In this document: in pieces, positions 50,211-61,346 of the stretch
Position numbering within the stretch: position 1 is the first letter of the stretch
Layout of the letters: each line of letters opens with the position of its first letter
From: Galerina marginata
Taxonomy: Eukaryota; Basidiomycota; Agaricomycetes; Agaricales; Galerinaceae
Assembly: GCA_023014335.1 (NCBI GenBank)
Contig: JAECYW010000006.1
Span: 2,480,001-2,544,000 of the forward strand
Direction of reading: 5' to 3'
Length of the DNA stretch: 64,000 nt
The notes under the pieces: model-generated
The model's database searches: none
The model's input: only the letters and a program-made list of their open reading frames with translations
Told to the model about the DNA's origin: nothing
Made by a program: the position numbers and the translations under genes

Positions 50211-50565
50211 TGAAGAATGGCAGGTCATATATGATTGTGTGAAGGACAGGAATAGATTTCGATCAGCAGGCACAGTCTGTAAGGAAACTAATTCCAAATT
50301 TAGATTAATTTGATTCGGAGTTGATTCGGACATTGACCCGATGAAGCCGATCACTGAGGTTGCTAAGGAAATTGATTGATCAAAAAGAAGGCACATATAA
50401 AAGATGCCATCAAATCTGTTCCCACAGTTTCATTTTTTGAGTTAAAAGACTACAGAAATTTGTAGTCGCTAGGAACGACCACTACAAAAAAAATGAAGCC
50501 GTGAGAGAAAATCAATGAAAAATGAGGTCGCACTGCAAGAAAAATGAGGGGAAGTCAGAATAAGA

Positions 50566-50597
50566 ACGAGTTCTTTTACTAACGTAAGAACTCGTAA
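50566..50597 (-). mobile_element. isolated 5' end of a Helitron relative
   Basis: ACGAGTTCTTTTACTAACGTAAGAACTCGT-like hairpin followed by TAA, matching the 5' ends at 55258 and 61730. No matching 3' hairpin was found to its left, so the element is truncated or belongs to another 3'-end family. It abuts the truncated paralogue at 50647. Confidence 0.6.
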
Positions 50598-50646
50598 CAA
50601 TTATTGAAACATTAATGAGATAGAGAAGACTAAATGTGATACACAG

Positions 50647-51415
50647 TGAACCAAAACAACGTCATTTCATGCGGCAATCAGCTACCCTCAGTGGACTAGG
50701 CAGTGCACTCTTTAATCAGGCTATACAAAACGCTCAAGATATCCACCAGATATTCTCACGTACCTTTCCACAAGGTGCTCTTGAGGACTGGAATCCTGCA
50801 ATGTTTGAAGGCCATCCAGCTATCGATATGAACAATCGCTTTTTTACACTTCGCAAACAAGCAATCATGGATGAAATCATACCTTTTTCCAATGAAGTCG
50901 ATCCACATGGAATCCTTGCCGCTGCTATGGGTGCTGATGATCAATTTGTTCATACTACAGAAAATGAAGTTGAGTACTATGAACTCCTTCATGATCATGA
51001 ACAAGAAATTAGGTAAGCTTCAATTCTGATTAGACTGTTTTAAATCTCTGATCATTATTAAGCAGGTACCAACAAATCAATCCTATAAAGTTCCGCTGTG
51101 GAGATATCGTTGAAGCGCAACTTTTTTTTATTTGTATTCAAATGAAGAATGCAAAATATAGAATGTTGACTGTTCTTCGGGCAATTACTATTCTGGACAC
51201 CTCATCCTTAAGAGTGCGTATTGACATATTAACTTATTAAGCTCATAACTAGACTCTAACTGACATAACTCAACTCTCAGGAAGCTGCTATAGCACGCAA
51301 TTGCACTAAAAACCAGACTGTAAGGCAGGTTTCATTAAAGAGGAAAGTTGGATATGCCACAGATGAAGTTGTAGAAGCACGAGATCGACTGAGCCGCATG
51401 AAACTAAAAGATTAG
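50647..51415 (+). pseudogene. 5'-truncated paralogue of the split host gene
   Basis: Exons 50647-51012, about 51066-51211 and about 51292-51415 parallel those of 47187-47948: EPKQRHFMRQSATLSGLG, FPQGALEDWNPAMF, FRCGDIVEAQLFF, KRKVGYATDEV, with introns in the same places. Acceptor ACACAG precedes T GAA CCA, but the upstream exon that would supply the start is missing; Helitron-end sequence stands there instead. Probably a pseudogene, though the remaining frame is open to the stop at 51413. Confidence 0.65.
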
Positions 51416-51878
51416 GTTTTTTTTTGCCCCACAAAAGTAATGGCATTATATGTTTACAATAGTCAAAGCTTCACAAAAGTGTCGAATACATTGGTTAGTC
51501 TTATAGCAATTTTGTGACTAGATTGATTAAAGTTGACTGAGACCAGTAAATTAATGCATACGCAACCAGACAAGAGTCTTGTGTAGACGGATCTTGTGCA
51601 TACGGATCATGTGTAAGCTTACGGATCTTGGGTATTTAATAGGGCTTACAAATCTTCAGTATTGAATAGAGTTGCGGATCTTATGCATTCAGAAAAGGCT
51701 ACGGATCTTGCGGATCTTCTGGAGCTTGCCGCAAAAGAGTCTGTCACTGCTTCAGGGAAGACTAGCCGATACAATATATAAACTGGTTCAACTTCGTCCA
51801 ATTTCTTCAGTTCCTTTCCTTTCTCCTCCACTCGTACTCTCTAGCTAAATATTCTCTATTCTTCCTGTTATCGTCACT
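51416..51878. promoter_or_regulatory. upstream region with CGGATCTTG repeats and TATA-like box
   Basis: CGGATCTTG or close variants occur about six times between 51586 and 51720, followed by AATATATAAAC near 51773 and a CT-rich tract before the ATG at 51879. Likely the promoter of the downstream gene with short direct repeats. Confidence 0.45.
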
Positions 51879-53940
51879 ATGGCCAAAAGTCAAACTAAAA
51901 AGCAAGCCACTCATGCTGGTGGGTTATATTTGAATTCAAAGTTGTTATAAAGCTAATCTTTTAAATAATAGAAACACCTTACCGTCGTCGCTCTGCTAGA
52001 ATTCACAAGGCCTCCACAGCTACCAATCAAGTGGATATGGCAAACAACTCTGGTGTTCCAATTATAGGTATGTCTAGAGTCTATGACTATGTTAATAATA
52101 TTGATTCAATACTTTTCATACAGAGGCCAACAACTCTGGTGTTTCGATTATAGGTATGTCTAGAGTTTATGACTATGTTAATAATATTGACTCAATACTT
52201 TTCATACAGAGGCCAACAACTCTGGTGTTCCGATTATAGGTATGTCTAGAGTTTATGACTATGTTAATAATATTGACTCAATACTTTTCATACAGAAGCC
52301 AATAATAATACTGTAATAGAAGATGCGAATAGTAAGTAATCAAACTTGTATTTAACTTTATAACTTACTGATTAAAATTAACTATAGTGTCTGAAGAACT
52401 TCAGTATCCTGCAGAAGAGCATACTGGAGATCTTCATCTAGAACGCTTCATTTCTGAAAACCTTCCACTGGGAACTTACAATCTTGAAGCCTTAAAATTT
52501 TTGTGGAAAGGCACTGTGCAATCAATTGTCAACCAATCCATGATGAATGAAGAGTCTCGTCGTCATGCCATTTGTGTGGTTCGCCAAGCGGCAGCTTGTC
52601 TCGACATTAACTTGGGCGCAACTATACCAATTCCTGTTGGTGATGACCGGGCCACCAGAAAACCTAACATCTTCGAGGTTAATCATAGTATCCCTCATCT
52701 GTCTAACGAACTCAAACATGCATCAAAAACTCTTTGGCACAAATGGGGAAACAGCAAGAATCTTGTCGATTTGATTGCTTTGGCAGAAGAAGAAGTTCTA
52801 GGACCAGATGTTCAGGCTTTTATTCTAATTCTTGCCAAATCCGTTGGAATTCTAAGCAGCAATATCAGTGAGCTTCTTTTCAGTTTATCTGTCTATTGGT
52901 ATCTGATTATATGAACAGTCAACAAAGTAACATATGCAATTCAGCGCAGCAAAATCTCCTTTCTTCCATCTGGCATACAGGATAAAATACTCGACAATCT
53001 CACAGCATATGATCGCCAATCTTTTGCTGAAACCAGCAAAAGTCATCTTTTTTGTTTAAACCAGTATAACTGCAACTTGATTGGATCTATGCTAGAGGAT
53101 TTTGGATTCACTCTGGATATTTTCATGTCAACTCTGGCAAATTGTCAGGCCATCATCACCGGATCCTTTGCCCTTCAGCCCCTCCTCCCAAAAGACCAGC
53201 GCTTCAACTCCAACAATCTTGATATTGTCATGTCTGCCCAAGCTGTTTGACTCTTCCAAACCAAAGTCCTCAACAGCTACACTCTCTATATTCCGGACAC
53301 CAGATTCCATTCTTATAATCCTGTTATCTGCGACCGCATCGTCTTTGCCCACAAGGATGCCAAACACACAATCCGAATCCTTATTATCAAGAATGGACAC
53401 TCTCCACTGGAATCAATTTTCTATGAGCCAACCACCGCGATGATGAATGCGATCACTCCAAAAGGTCTATTCTCTGCCTACCCTGCTCTTCTTCATTTCC
53501 GCATCTCTCTGAACAATCCATGGATGGCCTTTGACCAAAACCGCAACAATCCCTACCTTGGAAGGCATGAAGCTGAAGAAATCTCGACCAACATGCAAAG
53601 GAAATATGCCAATAGAGGATTCATCACTACTTGCGATCTTCATAATATTGAAATGGGTGGGAATACCATGGCACTTGAGCATCGATGCCGCATTGATCCA
53701 GTCTGTCCAATGACTCCTAGAGCTGTTGGGGATCGCGGATGCATTCTTTGGCCATTTCTCAAATGTCAACCTGTTCCAGCAGAAGGTGACATGAGTTATG
53801 TTATGCCAGGCATCAATTTCAACCACATACGACCGCGACTTGATAATATATACTGGACAGTTGGAGCTGGAGTATGTGGAGCGCCACATTCTGTGAGGCC
53901 ATCTGCATTAGTAAGTTATCAGCATAATTTCTATAACTAA
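51879..53940 (+). pseudogene. F-box-like/nucleotidyltransferase-fold-like gene with an internal stop
   Basis: ATG 51879 (MAKSQTKKQATHA) opens a series of tiny exons, three of them copies of a 30-nt unit, then exon from 52387 (VSEELQYPAEEH) to about 52867, intron, and a long last exon. The latter holds an F-box-like helix (LPSGIQDKILDNLTAYDRQ) and AIITGSFALQPLLP...NNLDIVM, homologous to cargo gene gamma. TGA at 53248-53250 lies in frame inside this exon, and the frame is open for hundreds of bases on both sides. Either the gene is dead or the TGA is an assembly error. The 3' end after SVRPSAL is uncertain because a good donor (GTAAGT) follows. Confidence 0.65.
52038..52301 (+). repeat. 86-bp exon-intron unit in three tandem copies
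   Basis: Each unit has a 30-nt exon (AGGCCAACAACTCTGGTGTT...) plus a 56-nt intron starting GTATGTCTAGAG and ending CATACAG. Copies are separated by exactly 86 bp and differ at a few bases. Each exon adds ten residues (EANNSGVPII) in frame. Confidence 0.9.
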
Positions 53941-54335
53941 AATCAAGTAAACTTGCTATTGATAGATATTTGCCGTATCTAACCTTGCTATACCTAACCT
54001 TCGATTCTAATTTTATCATGTATATATTTGAACATTTGGTATAGAAACATGTATATAGCCCAATGTATCTTCAACAATGTGATATACATAATTTAACACT
54101 CTGTAGAACCCAGAAAAAATTTTATTCAGATGCATCAAGGTGGCTGTGCTAAGCACCGATGCGTCGGTGCTTAGCACAGCCACCTCAAAAAAGAAAGTAT
54201 CAGAAAATGTGTTTTAAATGTTATTTGGAAGTTTTAAATTTTTGGTGGCTGTGCTAAGCACCGACGCGTTGGTGCTTAGCACAGCCACCAAAAAATAAAT
54301 AAAGTGTGTCAATTTCACTTAATATCTAAGACATA
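53941..54335. repeat. gene-free stretch with two GTGGCTGTGC palindromes
   Basis: 54138-54185: 22-bp perfect arms AGGTGGCTGTGCTAAGCACC... around TGCG. 54241-54292: a sister palindrome with the centre CCGACGCGTTGG and one mismatch. Both are bounded by the same GGTGGCTGTGC word as palindrome 3 of the large element. No gene seen. Confidence 0.85.
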
Positions 54336-54721
54336 TACTGTTGACTCTCAACAGCTACAACAGTTGAAATACATTTCTAATAGATTTAAGTTAAGTTTGA
54401 CATGGCATTATACAATGCCAAGCATCCTATATTTGATTTACTAGGATCACTTTTCTATTCGAAAAATCTTATTATTGTTATGCCTATATTGCTTCATCCA
54501 ATCTAGCCACCCCACCTTCGCTAAAGCTCAGGGGGGCCCCCAAGAGGCTCTATTGGATGAAGCAATATAGGCATAACAATAATAAGATTTTTTTTGGATA
54601 GGAAAGTGATCCTAGTAAATAAAATATAGGATGCTCAATTTCAGTATAATGTTCAAGCAAAGCAGAACTTTAACTATTAGAAATGTATTTCAACTGTTGT
54701 AGCTGTTGAGAGTCAACAGTA
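54336..54721. repeat. 386-bp foldback (MITE-like) element
   Basis: Long inverted arms: TACTGTTGACTCTCAACAG at the left is complementary to the right end, and the inner arms (ATTATTGTTATGCCTATATT) match again around a short GC-rich centre (CCACCCCACC...GGGGGGCCCCC). The left and right arms differ by small indels, so it is old. No coding sequence. Confidence 0.8.
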
Positions 54722-55227
54722 TTTCAACATTCAAAAGTAAGCAATGTACAATCAAAGACCATACAAGTGTAGTATATGACACCCAAGCACATTGTTGAAG
54801 TGCCATTTACTTTGGAAAGTTCAACAAGTCTTACAAATAGTATTATTTATAACTGAGATGCAGTGGAACTGGTTTAGAAGCCTATAAATAGATATACAGC
54901 AGACATAAATGATGTTTAGTCATATAAGCTATATACAAACCATAGCAACCAGGACGATAGTGTGTAACTGACTGCAAAGTAAAAGAAAGGATATTTAATC
55001 ACGTTACTGGCAAGACCTAACCTTAGTTTAGGTGTCCAGGAACAAAAGCTAAAAATAGACCCTAGCAACGGACATCAGACAACCATTCCCATGGTCAATA
55101 ATAATTTTGAAACTATTAGAAAAGTTTGTAGACTTTTAATTCAGGGTCGCTCACAAAAAATGAAGCAGTGGGAGAATTTCCAACCATCGCGTTAGAAACC
55201 ATTTCCTTCTGCTATCAAGTGTAGAAA

Positions 55228-55258
55228 ACGAGTTCTTTTACTACGTAAGAACTCGTAA
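55228..55258 (-). mobile_element. 5' end of a Helitron relative
   Basis: ACGAGTTCTTTTACTACGTAAGAACTCGT hairpin, then TAA and host T. About 110 bp to its left (GAGTGGGAGAATTTC-like, GCGTTAGAAACCATTTC) match the element at 61347-61730. A possible 3' hairpin ACCATTCCCATGGT stands near 55084, but the terminus is not clear. Confidence 0.6.
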
Positions 55259-55299
55259 TGAGATGCTTGCTGCGGGGTAGTTTTGAAACACGTAGATGA

Positions 55300-57274
55300 C
55301 TGAATAGGTAGACTTTTAATAAAATCTAATCCCCTATCACACACACACACTATCAGTCAACACAGTAAATCAATCCTAACACTTGACGAGCGTTAAGCAC
55401 CCAATCAAATAATCAAGTTAATTGATCAGTTCTTTTTGGGAGGGACAGGTATTTTTATAATAACAAGACTAATCCGAAGAATCCGTCTGGTACAGGGAAA
55501 GTACGCGTTCACGTAGAATGGACGCGTCGACCCGGGGTGGACACTTAAAGGGTTGTTGTTGGGGAAATAGAAAATAGATAACAAAATCAAAGACTCTGCC
55601 TCTTGGGATCGCGGGGTACGTCACTGAGACGCGTACGGGACTTAATTACTTTAGACTCTTGAAAAACGGGATAACGCCACTCTGGGACGCGTATGACTCT
55701 CTTGGGGTTACCAAAACCCTACTCGACGGGAAGAAACTCTGCAATGTCCGGTGTAGTCTACAACTATCTGAGTTGCCTCTACCACAGTCCAGGTCTTAGA
55801 CACGCGACGCACTACCAAAGTACGGGTTACCGCGGCTAATCGGATGGCCACTGAAGCCTCTTCAAGTCAAATAGATGACAGGTGTAAGAGATCGTTGTTC
55901 AAGTCCTTAAGTCTTTCAAAATCAAGTACGTTCACTCTGATCACAAAAGGTGAAATTTCGTCTAAGACAAATAAATCTGTTTATTCAAAATTCCGCGAAG
56001 TCAAGTTAACACTTAGAAGTCTCGAAGAGGTTCTGGTGAACGTTCAAGATATAATCTCGTGGGTGGTAAATTGCTTGTCTTTTTCTATGTACGCGTACAG
56101 CTTTTATACTACTGAGAATAATATTTACATGTGATACAATGAAGGACTCGGCCTTTTACAAACAGCTGAACCGGATGCCAAGTTTCTTGTTTACTAAGCT
56201 TTCTGTTTCTTGCATAAGCTATCTTTCTGGTTGGCACGGGTACGCGTCGATATTACTCCTTTGGTAAGAACGTTCAGAGGTTCTTGCTGATACAAGACCG
56301 TAAAACGCGTCCCGATGTGCCGGGTCTAGGCTCTATCTGTATGTTGCGGAAGGCGCGCCCATATGTTTCGATGGACGGGCCCGCACGGTAATCTTATCTT
56401 ATCTCAGCCTTCGGGTGCGCACTGTTATTCGCGTCCGTTATTGTTTGCCCGAGATGTCCGTGGGACTCGACTCGGTAATCCTTCCTTTTACAGTAAGGTC
56501 GAGGCTCGAGAAGCCATCACGGTCGAGACTCGGCAGTTCCCGTCCCTCGTGTTCCGGGTTCGCGAGCTTGTTACTTGATTTGTCAGGTGGTGCCGCGTCG
56601 GCACCATAGTTGTGGGTCCTATTCTTCGGATATCTGTCCCTATTCGTTTAGACGCTAGAGACCTGTGCCTGTCAGTTAGGCGCACAGGTGGGCCCGTGTT
56701 CACAGTCCTCGCATTATTACCGCGCTTCGTATACGGACGCGTACCCGTAATTAGAAGCACATAGTTTAACTTGGACTTCGTCGCGTACAATAGTTTCCTC
56801 TAGTCTTGGCTGGTTTATACTGATTGCCCGAGACTTAGACAATGAACCGCGCAAGATAAATCATTATTCTAAGTCCAATATTGGTGTGAGGAACAGGTAA
56901 AAACCGAAAATTCAGGGCTGGCCGAAGGGCCGTCCCTTCATCTCCCCCCAACTTAGATGTTGACTGTCCCCAGTCAACTCTATTTACATAGGATCCGCAC
57001 TCCTGTCCGTCAAGCTCGCGTCCGTCATTGTTGTTCGGGAGCGCAGTGGGAAAATGTTCGCCTGGTGACGCGCGACTGCTGCGGTCCTCTGACGAACCTC
57101 CGTGCAGGGACATCCGTTTTCGGAAATGTTTCCCTGAACTGTCAAACATAGACTTTCAATGGGCACTTCCGTTTCTCCCGAAGCATGAGAAAACCATTTT
57201 ATCTTGGGGACGCGCCCCTTCCTCTAATTTCTTCGAGGTTTCTGGCGCACATCACCGAGACGCGGATCTTGGGG
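55300..57274. other. gene-poor region rich in ACGCG words
   Basis: About 2 kb in which no gene is supported; short frames are arginine-rich and overlapping. ACGCGT/GACGCG words recur throughout and continue into the promoters of the following genes. A CT-rich tract plus an 8-bp dyad is present at 56942-56978. It may hold long upstream regulatory DNA or a decayed LTR-type repeat; neither is shown. Confidence 0.4.
56942..56978. promoter_or_regulatory. CTCCCCCCAACTTA motif with perfect 8-bp dyad
   Basis: GTTGACTG-TCCC-CAGTCAAC follows the CT-rich word. The same word plus a dyad with compensating base changes (TCAACTG-TCC-CAGTTGA) occurs at 59631-59667, upstream of the next gene. Confidence 0.55.
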
Positions 57275-57282
57275 TATTTAAA
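57275..57282 (+). promoter_or_regulatory. TATA box (TATTTAAA)
   Basis: 67 nt before the ATG at 57342, followed by a CT-rich initiator stretch. Confidence 0.55.
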
Positions 57283-57341
57283 CCGCGCCTCTTTCGCCTT
57301 CTTCCTCATCATCCTCCTCTTTCCCTCTCCGCGCCTACGCT

Positions 57342-59336
57342 ATGGACGGTTCCCTCGATTTCACTGACCAGGTTATCGTCCCTCCCCGCGTCGAAGCCGC
57401 ATGCAACGCCATTTGGAACGCGGTCCAACCTCTGCTCGAGTCTATCATGGCTGTTCCGCAGACGCTACTGGGACGCGGTGCCGCGCTCGAAGTCTTGACG
57501 GAACAGCACGGGAACTTGGTATGTCTTCTCTCTTTTTCACACTCTTTCTGTCTTTGTCTAATCTTTTGTTATGTCTTTACCAGACCTTCCTTGGCCAGGT
57601 TTACAATCCGCAGGACACGTGTGAGCCCTTCAACGTCCGTCGCCTCCGCAATTGGATATACCATCTCGTTGCCCGTCTACCCGGTCTTTTTATGTCGCTA
57701 CTCCCTAGTAGCCACCCTGCTCTCTTTTCTCCGGCCGCGGTAAGTTTTTCTCGCTCTTTTTCTGTCTTAAATCTTTTGACTGACTTTTATCTCATCTTCT
57801 TAGAGTGACTTATATCCCATGGAGCTCGTTGAATTCGACCCCCTTTATGAATGCCAATCGACCGTTCGCAAACCGTCACCTCTCCCCATGGACCCGGCTG
57901 GATCAACCAGTACTCCGCAGTCAGCTGACTCTAATTCCGACGAGGGGTCCAGGTCCGAAGACGTTCAAGTTGAAATTCCCCGGCTTGCTAAACGACCCCG
58001 GATTGGTCCGCCCAGTCCTTCATTAAAGCTGGATAGTAAGTCCCTCCGTTTTCTTTCTCTCTCTCATTTGTTTAGGTTATTAACTTCTTTCTGTTTTAGG
58101 TATGACGCTTATCACACCCAATGTTCGCTCGACCCGCGCTGCTCGTAACGCGGCTCTCGCTGCTGCTGTTCCGGTCTTCAACAACCCTACCAACGCGGAC
58201 TTCATTCCGCCACTGCCTCAACCCGCGTCGAAGGACAAATCCCGATCGAAGCCCAAGTCCAAGTCGAACAAGTCGGCCTCCAAGCAAAAGAAGTCTGTTA
58301 GCGCCTCCTCCAAGACGCGTGCTTCCGCCTCTCCTCCTGCTCGCACCATTCAAGAGGCTAGCGTTGTCCGCCACCTCAACCGACAGATCGCACTCAACAC
58401 CAATCCCGGGACCGCAATCACGGAGACGCGCCCCATCAATGTTGAGCAGCTGACTTACGACGAAGTCAAACGTTTGGCCGCGGACCATCGTCAAGTAAGT
58501 CTATTCTTTCTACTTTAATCTTCCTTTCTAATCATTGTTTTATATTCCTTCTAGCCGGACTATAGGTGCCAGTCTTGCAGGGACTTAGACCGCAAGAACT
58601 GCACCTTCCGCGGGCTACATCAGCCGTGTGCGCCGTGCTTCAAATCTAAGCACACTCGCTGCGACTTCCAGCTGAAGCCGCACGACAAGCTCCGCAGTGG
58701 GAACCTTGCTCACGAGGTCGGCGCGGCTTCTCTCGCTCGTATGTCTTTTCCTTGTCATCTGTTTTGTTTTTAAAACATTTTATCTAATCTCTATTCATCT
58801 TTATAGGTCTTCGAGAGGTCATTCGGCTCTGCGAAAGGGAAGCTGGGCAACGCGCCCTGCTTGTTTCTGCCATACTGATCCACGACACAAAGATCCACAA
58901 GTACCACCTGGAGGGCCGCGACATCATCTACGAAATGCTCCGCCGCGACGAGTCCTATAATCTTGAGAAGGTTATCCAGAAGAAAGACGGAGTCCTATCC
59001 GCTCTCTGGAACGCGTTCCGCTCCGATCCACTCGATTTCGACCCGATGGACGAGTCCTTGTCGGTTTTCACTGGTAACGCTCCCTTATCCGATTTCCTTC
59101 GCTTTGTCCCAGACTCGGTCTCTGAGGACGTTCTCCACGCCCTCAACCCTTGTATCGCGGACGGTTCTTCCGAGGACGATACCGACGCCGAGGCTGGACC
59201 TTCTGGATCCCGTCCCTCTGGTTCTCGGGTTCGCTATCGGTCTCCTTCTGCCAGCGCTAGCCATTTTGTGGACATCGAGGCTGAGGAGGCTAGTTCGGGT
59301 GAAGAAAGCAACGACATCATGGAGTTCGACGAGTGA
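57342..59336 (+). CDS. Zn2Cys6-like cysteine-cluster protein, 557 residues
   Basis: Six exons (57342-57518, 57584-57739, 57804-58035, 58100-58494, 58555-58738, 58807-59336) total 1,674 nt with all phases matching. Exon 4 codes a serine/lysine-rich disordered region; exon 5 carries CQSC-x7-C-x8-CAPC-x7-C, six cysteines spaced like a Zn2Cys6 binuclear cluster (usual DNA-binding form C-x2-C-x6-C-x5-12-C-x2-C-x6-8-C). The last exon is acidic at its end (EAEEASSGEESNDIMEFDE). The layout, with the cysteine cluster in the middle of the protein, differs from classic fungal transcription factors, where it is N-terminal. It may be a DNA-binding or transposon-derived protein. Base composition is GC-richer than the Helitron region. 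Confidence 0.75.
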
Positions 59337-59630
59337 TATGCGCCGCGTCTCTTTCTTGACTCTCTTGTAGCTGTAATTCTTTTATAATTGTTTTATAGTC
59401 TTTACTTAGATATTTTTCCGAAGCTTTTAATATCTTAAGTACTCTTTGATGTATCTTATATCATTTTTAAAATGCATAAAGCTTCTTATCTTGTTCTTTT
59501 TCTGGTGTTTCTTTTAAGTTTATCCTGTTTCCTAAGTCATCCTATGTGACTTATAATTTTCAAAATTTTATCTGGTTTTTCTAGTGCCTAAACTTCAGTA
59601 TGTGTATGAGATAGTATGGGTACGCGACCC
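59337..59630. terminator. 3' flank of the cysteine-cluster gene
   Basis: AT-rich tail of about 300 bp with TTTTATAATTG and TTTTTAAAATGCATAAAG words suitable for 3'-end formation; no gene seen. Confidence 0.35.
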
Positions 59631-59667
59631 TCCTCCCCCCAACTTAAATATCAACTGTCCCAGTTGA
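59631..59667. promoter_or_regulatory. CTCCCCCCAACTTA motif with 7-bp dyad
   Basis: Sister of 56942-56978; TCAACTG-TCC-CAGTTGA. It is 127 nt before the start of the next gene. Confidence 0.55.
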
Positions 59668-59793
59668 CGACAAGCTGAGCGCGTCGGGTGGGCAATCCTA
59701 TTTTAGGCGAAGCCTTCCATGTGGTCATCAAAACCTAGACGCGCCGCGTGCTATATAAGACGCGGTGAGGAATTTATCTCAAACTCGACCATC

Positions 59794-60595
59794 ATGTCTT
59801 CTTCAGAGTCCGTGTCGACATCCAGCTCAGAGGACGAGGACGAGTACCGGCCTTATGATAGAGGCCCGTCCCCTTACGTTGGCTATCTGCCGTTCCACTT
59901 CATTGAAAGCGACTTATCTTGCTACCCTCTCCATCAACGTCAAAACGCCAGGTGGAGGACAACTTATCGGCGAGCCCTTGCTCTCCTGTCTGCGGGTTCG
60001 CGACGTTTCCGAAGGGAAGAATTACTTCAGGCCATGGACAGCGGCGCGGCGTATACGACTATACCAGTCGCGGCGCTGAAGTATTGGACTGACTTCATGG
60101 TGCGTTAAAGTCCAATAAGGTCGCGTCTGACTTGTCTGACATCTTAACCTATCAACTAGGTCATCGTTCCCAAATACTTGATTGTGTACGGATCGAAGTT
60201 CGCCGACCATTACAATCGTCTATGCAACCACTGGTGTTCTGTCCTAATGGACGCGCCCCATGAAGCTGGCGGCGAGACCTGTATCAAGTTTCTGTCCCTG
60301 ATGACCCGGCCTGATATTCCATCTATGCCAGCCTACAGTTTGGTATGCGAACAAAGCCCGCCTTTCAACGTGCAGCTGACCCACTTGTTTATTCAATCAG
60401 AATCTTCTAGCTGGTTGGGAGGCCGGAAACGCGGCCATCCGAAAGCGTTTCGCGGTTCCTATTATCAATCTGAACTTCACTCTTTACCAAGCGACGTTCA
60501 TCATGGTGCGCCAAGAGCAATATAAGGTGATCATCAAGGCCCTTCAAGCTCACTACACGGAGACATCGGAGACCGTAGACACGTTCCTTATTTGA
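59794..60595 (+). CDS. tandem-family gene A, 227 residues
   Basis: Exons 59794-60099, 60160-60342 and 60401-60595, all phase 0; TATA box TATATAA at 59752-59758. The N-terminus is acidic and serine-rich (MSSSESVSTSSSEDEDEY). The middle exon reads VIVPKYLIVYGSKF...LMTRPDIPSMPAYSL, which aligns with genes B and C and has the same two intron positions. Family unknown to me; small, soluble, no signal peptide. The start ATG is the first after the TATA box. Confidence 0.75.
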
Positions 60596-60739
60596 GTATT
60601 GCACGCAACTGCGTGGTGTAGTTCCATCAGAATTTATTATCATGCGTACCATCGGAAGTTTTTCCGATACTTGTCTGACCCCGAATGCCTGAGCCGCGAA
60701 CATACAAAGGAGGATGGTAAACTGGAATTTGAACTACCA

Positions 60740-61346
60740 ATGGCAACCGACCCGTCCTTTGCAGTCTTTCCTGGTGTTCCTTCTTGCGCTGAGCTCTATG
60801 TTGCCTTGGCACAGAGGACCGCGTACGATCAAGACTACGCGACCGTTATCCAGGACCTTGTAGAAGAGGCACTCGTTGCTCGCACAATATTCTGTGCCCG
60901 CGTGCGCATCACTCGTTACCCGACGGGAGGAATATATCAACCCCCGATGGAAGAGCTGATGGACTGGACCCAAGCTTTCGTTTGTAATCTTTCAAACCCG
61001 CATCTTGCTAATTTTTCTAACAATTCTTAACCTGTTCAGGTGCACTTTCCGAAAGAACAAATCGTGTACGGGACACCAGTAGCGCTTGAATACATCGCGC
61101 TCTCGTCTCAGTGGCTAACAGTCCTTAGACATCGCCCTGATAATCGGACCGCGGGCAGTGATTTAATCAATCAGTACGGCGGGATTGTTAAGAATATGTT
61201 AGACCTTATGGCGGCCCCCCATATCCCCGCTTTCCCAACTCGTCTGTCGGTGCGTTTGTCCGGTTTATCTTTCCTAAGTAGGCGCTAACAAAAATCTATC
61301 AGACCCTTCATTCCGCATGGGCTTATGGCAACGGCGCGGTAGAGGA
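60740..61346 (+). pseudogene. tandem-family gene B, 5' part, interrupted by a 384-bp element
   Basis: Exons 60740-60979, 61040-61249 and 61303 onward; MATDPSFAVFPGVPS start. The middle exon VHFPKEQIVYGTPV...LMAAPHIPAFPTRLS matches genes A and C. The third exon stops at GTA GAG GA where the element begins. The frame is also open upstream to 60599, so an earlier start is possible. The gene is probably inactive. Confidence 0.75.

Noticed and set aside
56363..57170. Several arginine-rich open frames on both strands between 56.3 and 57.2 kb
   Set aside because: Overlapping in multiple frames with no motif, no splice support and no promoter; treated as non-coding.
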